Shown: piece after piece, positions 15,392-17,021 of the stretch
Layout: each line of letters starts with the position of its first letter
How positions within the stretch are numbered: the first letter of the stretch is position 1
From: CAZTYW01 sp964617695
GTDB taxonomy: Bacteria; Chloroflexota; Dehalococcoidia; UBA2247; RBG-13-53-26
Direction: 5' to 3'
Assembly (NCBI GenBank): GCA_964617695.1
Contig: CAZTYW010000043.1
Span: 1-17,021, forward strand
DNA length: 17,021 nt
Notes under the pieces: model-generated
Told to the model about the DNA's origin: nothing
Databases searched by the model: none
Seen by the model: the letters and a program-made list of their open reading frames with translations, nothing else
Program-made: the position numbers and the translations under genes

Positions 15392-16183
15392 CTATTGCTC
15401 CAACTGAGGCTGGAACCGCTGGCCGCGGCTGACCGACCTTATGCCGTCCAGCAGGTCGGAGCCGGCGCTCCTCTTGGGCACGAAGCCCATGGCCCCCACC
15501 TGGCTGCTGGCCAGGACATTCTCTTCATCGTCGTACTGGCTGAGCATCAGCACCCTGGCCGGCTCGGGCCTGGCGCTCAACCGCCTGGTCGCCTCCAGGC
15601 CGCCCATGACGGGCATGACGATATCCATCAGCACCACGTCGGGAGCGAGCTGGGCCACCTTGGCGATGGCCTCCTCGCCGTTGACCGCCTCGCCGATGAC
15701 CTGCATGTCCTTCTGCAGTGACAGCAGGGCGCGGATGCCCTCTCTGACGATGGCGTGGTCGTCCACGATCAGTACCTTGATCCGCCTGGTGGCCCTGTCC
15801 AGCAGCTTCTCCACCAGCGCCATCAGCGGTTCCGGATCGACGGGCTTGACCAGGTAGTCATCGGCGTCGAGCTGCATACCCTCGATCTTGGTCCAGCCCC
15901 GGAGCAGTTGCTTCTCCACCGGGGCGTCGATGACGATCATGGGCACATCGGCGAACTGCGGCGTCTGTCTCAGCCACCTGTGGAACAGGAACGGCTCGCC
16001 ACGCGGCATGACCGTGCCCAGCAGCACCAGGTCCGGCCTTTCCGACCAGGTCGCCTCGCGGGCCTCGGTTGGGGTGGTGGCGACGGTTACCTCGTAGTCC
16101 TTTGCCGCCATTACCGCCCGCAGGCCGGTGGTGAAATCGGGCTCGTCGTCCACGATGAGAATCTTTGTTGCTCTGGTCTCCAT
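15392..16183 (-). CDS. Tandem receiver-domain response regulator, first receiver degenerate, no output domain
   Basis: A 263-residue protein made of two CheY-like receiver domains. The first (about 7-127) has Asp12/Asp13 and Lys113, but the phospho-acceptor position is Gly56 (LVLLGTVMP; codon GGC), so it cannot be phosphorylated in the usual way. The second (about 135-258) resembles the NarL/FixJ type and has Asp141/Asp142, the acceptor Asp187 (VVLMDIVMP), Ser215 and Lys237. The chain ends at RGQRFQPQLEQ, where NarL proteins would start the helix-turn-helix, so no DNA-binding domain is present. The ATG at 16183 has GGAGG 6 bases upstream. It is the promoter-proximal gene of the redox operon, 43 bases before the FDH-like gene. 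A protein-protein signalling role on the complex or on another regulator is inferred. No histidine kinase is in the window. Confidence 0.92.
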   Translation of the reverse strand: METRATKILIVDDEPDFTTGLRAVMAAKDYEVTVATTPTEAREATWSERPDLVLLGTVMPRGEPFLFHRWLRQTPQFADVPMIVIDAPVEKQLLRGWTKIEGMQLDADDYLVKPVDPEPLMALVEKLLDRATRRIKVLIVDDHAIVREGIRALLSLQKDMQVIGEAVNGEEAIAKVAQLAPDVVLMDIVMPVMGGLEATRRLSARPEPARVLMLSQYDDEENVLASSQVGAMGFVPKRSAGSDLLDGIRSVSRGQRFQPQLEQ

Positions 16184-16285
16184 TTCGGACCTCCCTCCGC
16201 AGGGTGAGTGGCTGCGCCGGATGCCCTGCTGCGAGCTGTTGATGTCGAAAAGGGTAACCCGGCGCCGGGGGAAAGAGAATGGGGC

Positions 16286-16310
16286 ATTCCCCCCGAGAAA
16301 CGGGGGAAAT
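16286..16310. repeat. GC-rich hairpin in the operon leader
   Basis: ATTCCCCC(C)G pairs with CGGGGGAAT-like sequence around an AGAAA loop, with one bulged C. It lies 103 bases before the response-regulator ATG, inside the predicted 5' leader. No T-run follows on the minus strand, so it is not a clear attenuator. Confidence 0.45.
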
Positions 16311-16399
16311 CACCCTGGGGTGGGGCGGGATGGGCCCTGTCTCACAGCCCACTGCTCTTCCCATTCTCAGCACAAGGGCAAAATCACGGAGACCAGCCC

Positions 16400-16429
16400 T
16401 TGACGTTCGCATCATCTCCGCCGTATTAT
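16400..16429 (+). promoter_or_regulatory. Candidate promoter of the AAA ATPase gene
   Basis: TTGACG (16400-16405), an 18-base spacer and TATTAT (16424-16429) match sigma-70 consensus well. The predicted transcript would start about 55 bases before the Shine-Dalgarno sequence of the AAA gene. Its -10 shares five bases with the minus-strand -10. Confidence 0.5.
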
Positions 16430-16453
16430 CTATCTAGTGAGATTCATTCTCAA
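16425..16453 (-). promoter_or_regulatory. Candidate promoter of the redox/metVF operon
   Basis: On the minus strand TTGAGA (16453-16448), a 17-base spacer and GATAAT (16430-16425) match the sigma-70 pattern. Transcription would begin near 16418, giving a leader of about 235 bases before the response regulator. Confidence 0.5.
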
Positions 16454-16477
16454 TGACCGAGACTGGAGTTTTGGCGC

Positions 16478-16484
16478 AAGGAGG
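16478..16484 (+). promoter_or_regulatory. Strong Shine-Dalgarno sequence facing an ATA codon
   Basis: AAGGAGG is followed by 5 bases and then ATA at 16490, in frame with the AAA gene. The nearest accepted start codon, GTG at 16505, is 20 bases away, which is too far. Either AUA is used, or the base is an assembly error or mutation of ATG. Confidence 0.6.
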
Positions 16485-16489
16485 CGGCC

Positions 16490-17017
16490 ATACACATCGC
16501 TAGCGTGACTCTCAAGAATTTCAGAGCCTTCCAATCTGAAACCACGATCGCGTTCGGCCGTTTTTCCGCACTGGTCGGACGAAACGAGAGTGGCAAGTCC
16601 AGCATTCTTCATGCTTTGGACATATTCTTCAATCGCCCACCTGACCTCGACGACTTTTCAATCGGAATGCCTGTGGATGAACAGATGGAGATAACGGTAA
16701 AAGTTGCGGACGTACCACGCACGATTCAGCTAGAGGAGGGAATTGACACAACCCTGGCGGACGAAAAGCTTCTTGCCCAGCCCGACTGCCTAGTCGTCAG
16801 GAAAGTCTATGCGAAGTGGCGCGGAACGCGGCCGCCGAGTCCCAAGGTCAGGCTTGTCGCGGCGGACTTTGACCAAGAGAGCTTCCAGAATCTTTGCTCG
16901 AAGAGTGAGCAAGACCTCAACAACCTAGGAGAGACTCTCAGACTCAGCCTCCCCAGATCAGGCAGAGGCGTCACGAACAAGAGTAAGCGCCAAGCTCTTA
17001 GAGAAAAGGCAAGGTGA
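16490..17017 (+). CDS. AAA/OLD-family ATPase, N-terminal part, closes early near the window edge
   Basis: The start of a RecF/OLD-like ABC-type ATPase. Residues read VTLKNFRAFQSETTIAFGRF, then the Walker A motif in LVGRNESGKSSILHALDIFF, a pattern typical of AAA_15/OLD nucleases and GajA-like defence proteins. The frame ends at TGA (17015-17017) after 170 residues counted from GTG 16505, or 175 from ATA 16490. Family members usually run to 500 or more, with the Walker B and often a TOPRIM domain later, so this copy is truncated, frameshifted or interrupted near the edge. The beginning is set at ATA 16490 because of the Shine-Dalgarno sequence and because IHIASVTLKNF matches the usual N-terminal strand; GTG 16505 is the conservative alternative. 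Base composition is visibly less GC-rich than the operon to its left, which may reflect transfer. Exact role unknown. Confidence 0.7.
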   Translation: MHIASVTLKNFRAFQSETTIAFGRFSALVGRNESGKSSILHALDIFFNRPPDLDDFSIGMPVDEQMEITVKVADVPRTIQLEEGIDTTLADEKLLAQPDCLVVRKVYAKWRGTRPPSPKVRLVAADFDQESFQNLCSKSEQDLNNLGETLRLSLPRSGRGVTNKSKRQALREKAR

Positions 17018-17021
17018 GACG

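Larger units (their letters stand above)
16184..16489. other. Divergent intergenic region between the redox operon and the AAA ATPase gene
   Basis: Holds two overlapping divergent promoter candidates (16400-16453) and, nearer the response regulator, a GC-rich leader of about 235 bases with inverted repeats: CCCGGCGCCGGG (16258-16269), the hairpin at 16286-16310, and CACCC/GGGTG (16311-16322). No open frame here has coding features. Confidence 0.7.

Noticed and set aside
13483..15432. Open frame of about 649 codons on the plus strand, antisense to the FDH-like gene
   Set aside because: The minus-strand protein has all the iron-sulfur and molybdopterin motifs. The antisense product is low-complexity, His/Gln/Ala/Gly-rich and has no recognisable domain.
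1..17021. CRISPR array, tRNA/rRNA gene, insertion sequence or phage attachment site
   Set aside because: I looked for regularly spaced direct repeats, cloverleaf-like segments and transposase motifs on both strands and saw none.

Overview
This 17 kb window looks like part of a metagenome-assembled scaffold from a high-GC, anaerobic, folate-using bacterium. The gene set (MetV/MetF-type methylenetetrahydrofolate reductase, NuoE/NuoF/FDH-like redox subunits, SCP-x-type thiolase with an OB-fold partner, DUF1015, type I-alpha-like glutamine synthetase) is what I would expect from an uncultured Chloroflexota (Dehalococcoidia-like) lineage. That placement is an inference from gene content, not a phylogeny. 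A run of 100 N at 2714-2813 marks a scaffold join.

Layout. On the plus strand at the left are the 3' part of thrS (2-640) and a complete glnA (720-2066). These converge on minus-strand pdxT (2109-2684). After the assembly gap, a minus-strand group reads from right to left: an HMG-CoA-synthase-like/OB-fold fusion (6856-5438), a thiolase (5425-4214) and a DUF1015 protein (4169-2829). It has a plausible promoter at 6914-6943. A 650-base gene-free stretch (6857-7507) holds several strong hairpins, two of them REP-like, and a clear intrinsic terminator at 7444-7473.

The centre of interest is a tight six-gene minus-strand operon from 16183 to 7508. In order of transcription it encodes: a double-receiver response regulator with no output domain; an 897-residue protein with NuoG-type iron-sulfur domains and a formate-dehydrogenase-like molybdopterin domain; NuoE; a 1019-residue NuoF::GltD fusion; MetV; and MetF. 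Genes overlap by 8 bases or are separated by 1 to 43, and the operon ends at the terminator. MetV/MetF reductases do not oxidise NAD(P)H well on their own in the characterised acetogens and are found with electron-transfer partners. I therefore infer a multi-flavin NAD(P)H-linked, possibly bifurcating, methylene-THF reductase complex. The FDH-like subunit carries none of the residues that form the formate site in E. coli FdhF (Lys44, Sec140, His141, Arg333, Gln335 are Arg, Tyr, Gly, Gln, Asp here), so it should not be annotated as a formate dehydrogenase.

A second unusual protein is the HMG-CoA-synthase-like/OB-fold fusion, which lacks the Glu, Cys and His expected in the active site. It probably serves as a structural partner of the adjacent, apparently intact thiolase.

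At the right edge, a lower-GC plus-strand AAA/OLD-family ATPase gene begins. Its Shine-Dalgarno sequence points at an AUA codon, and the frame closes at 17015-17017 after only about 170 residues. Its promoter appears to overlap, back to back, the promoter of the redox operon.
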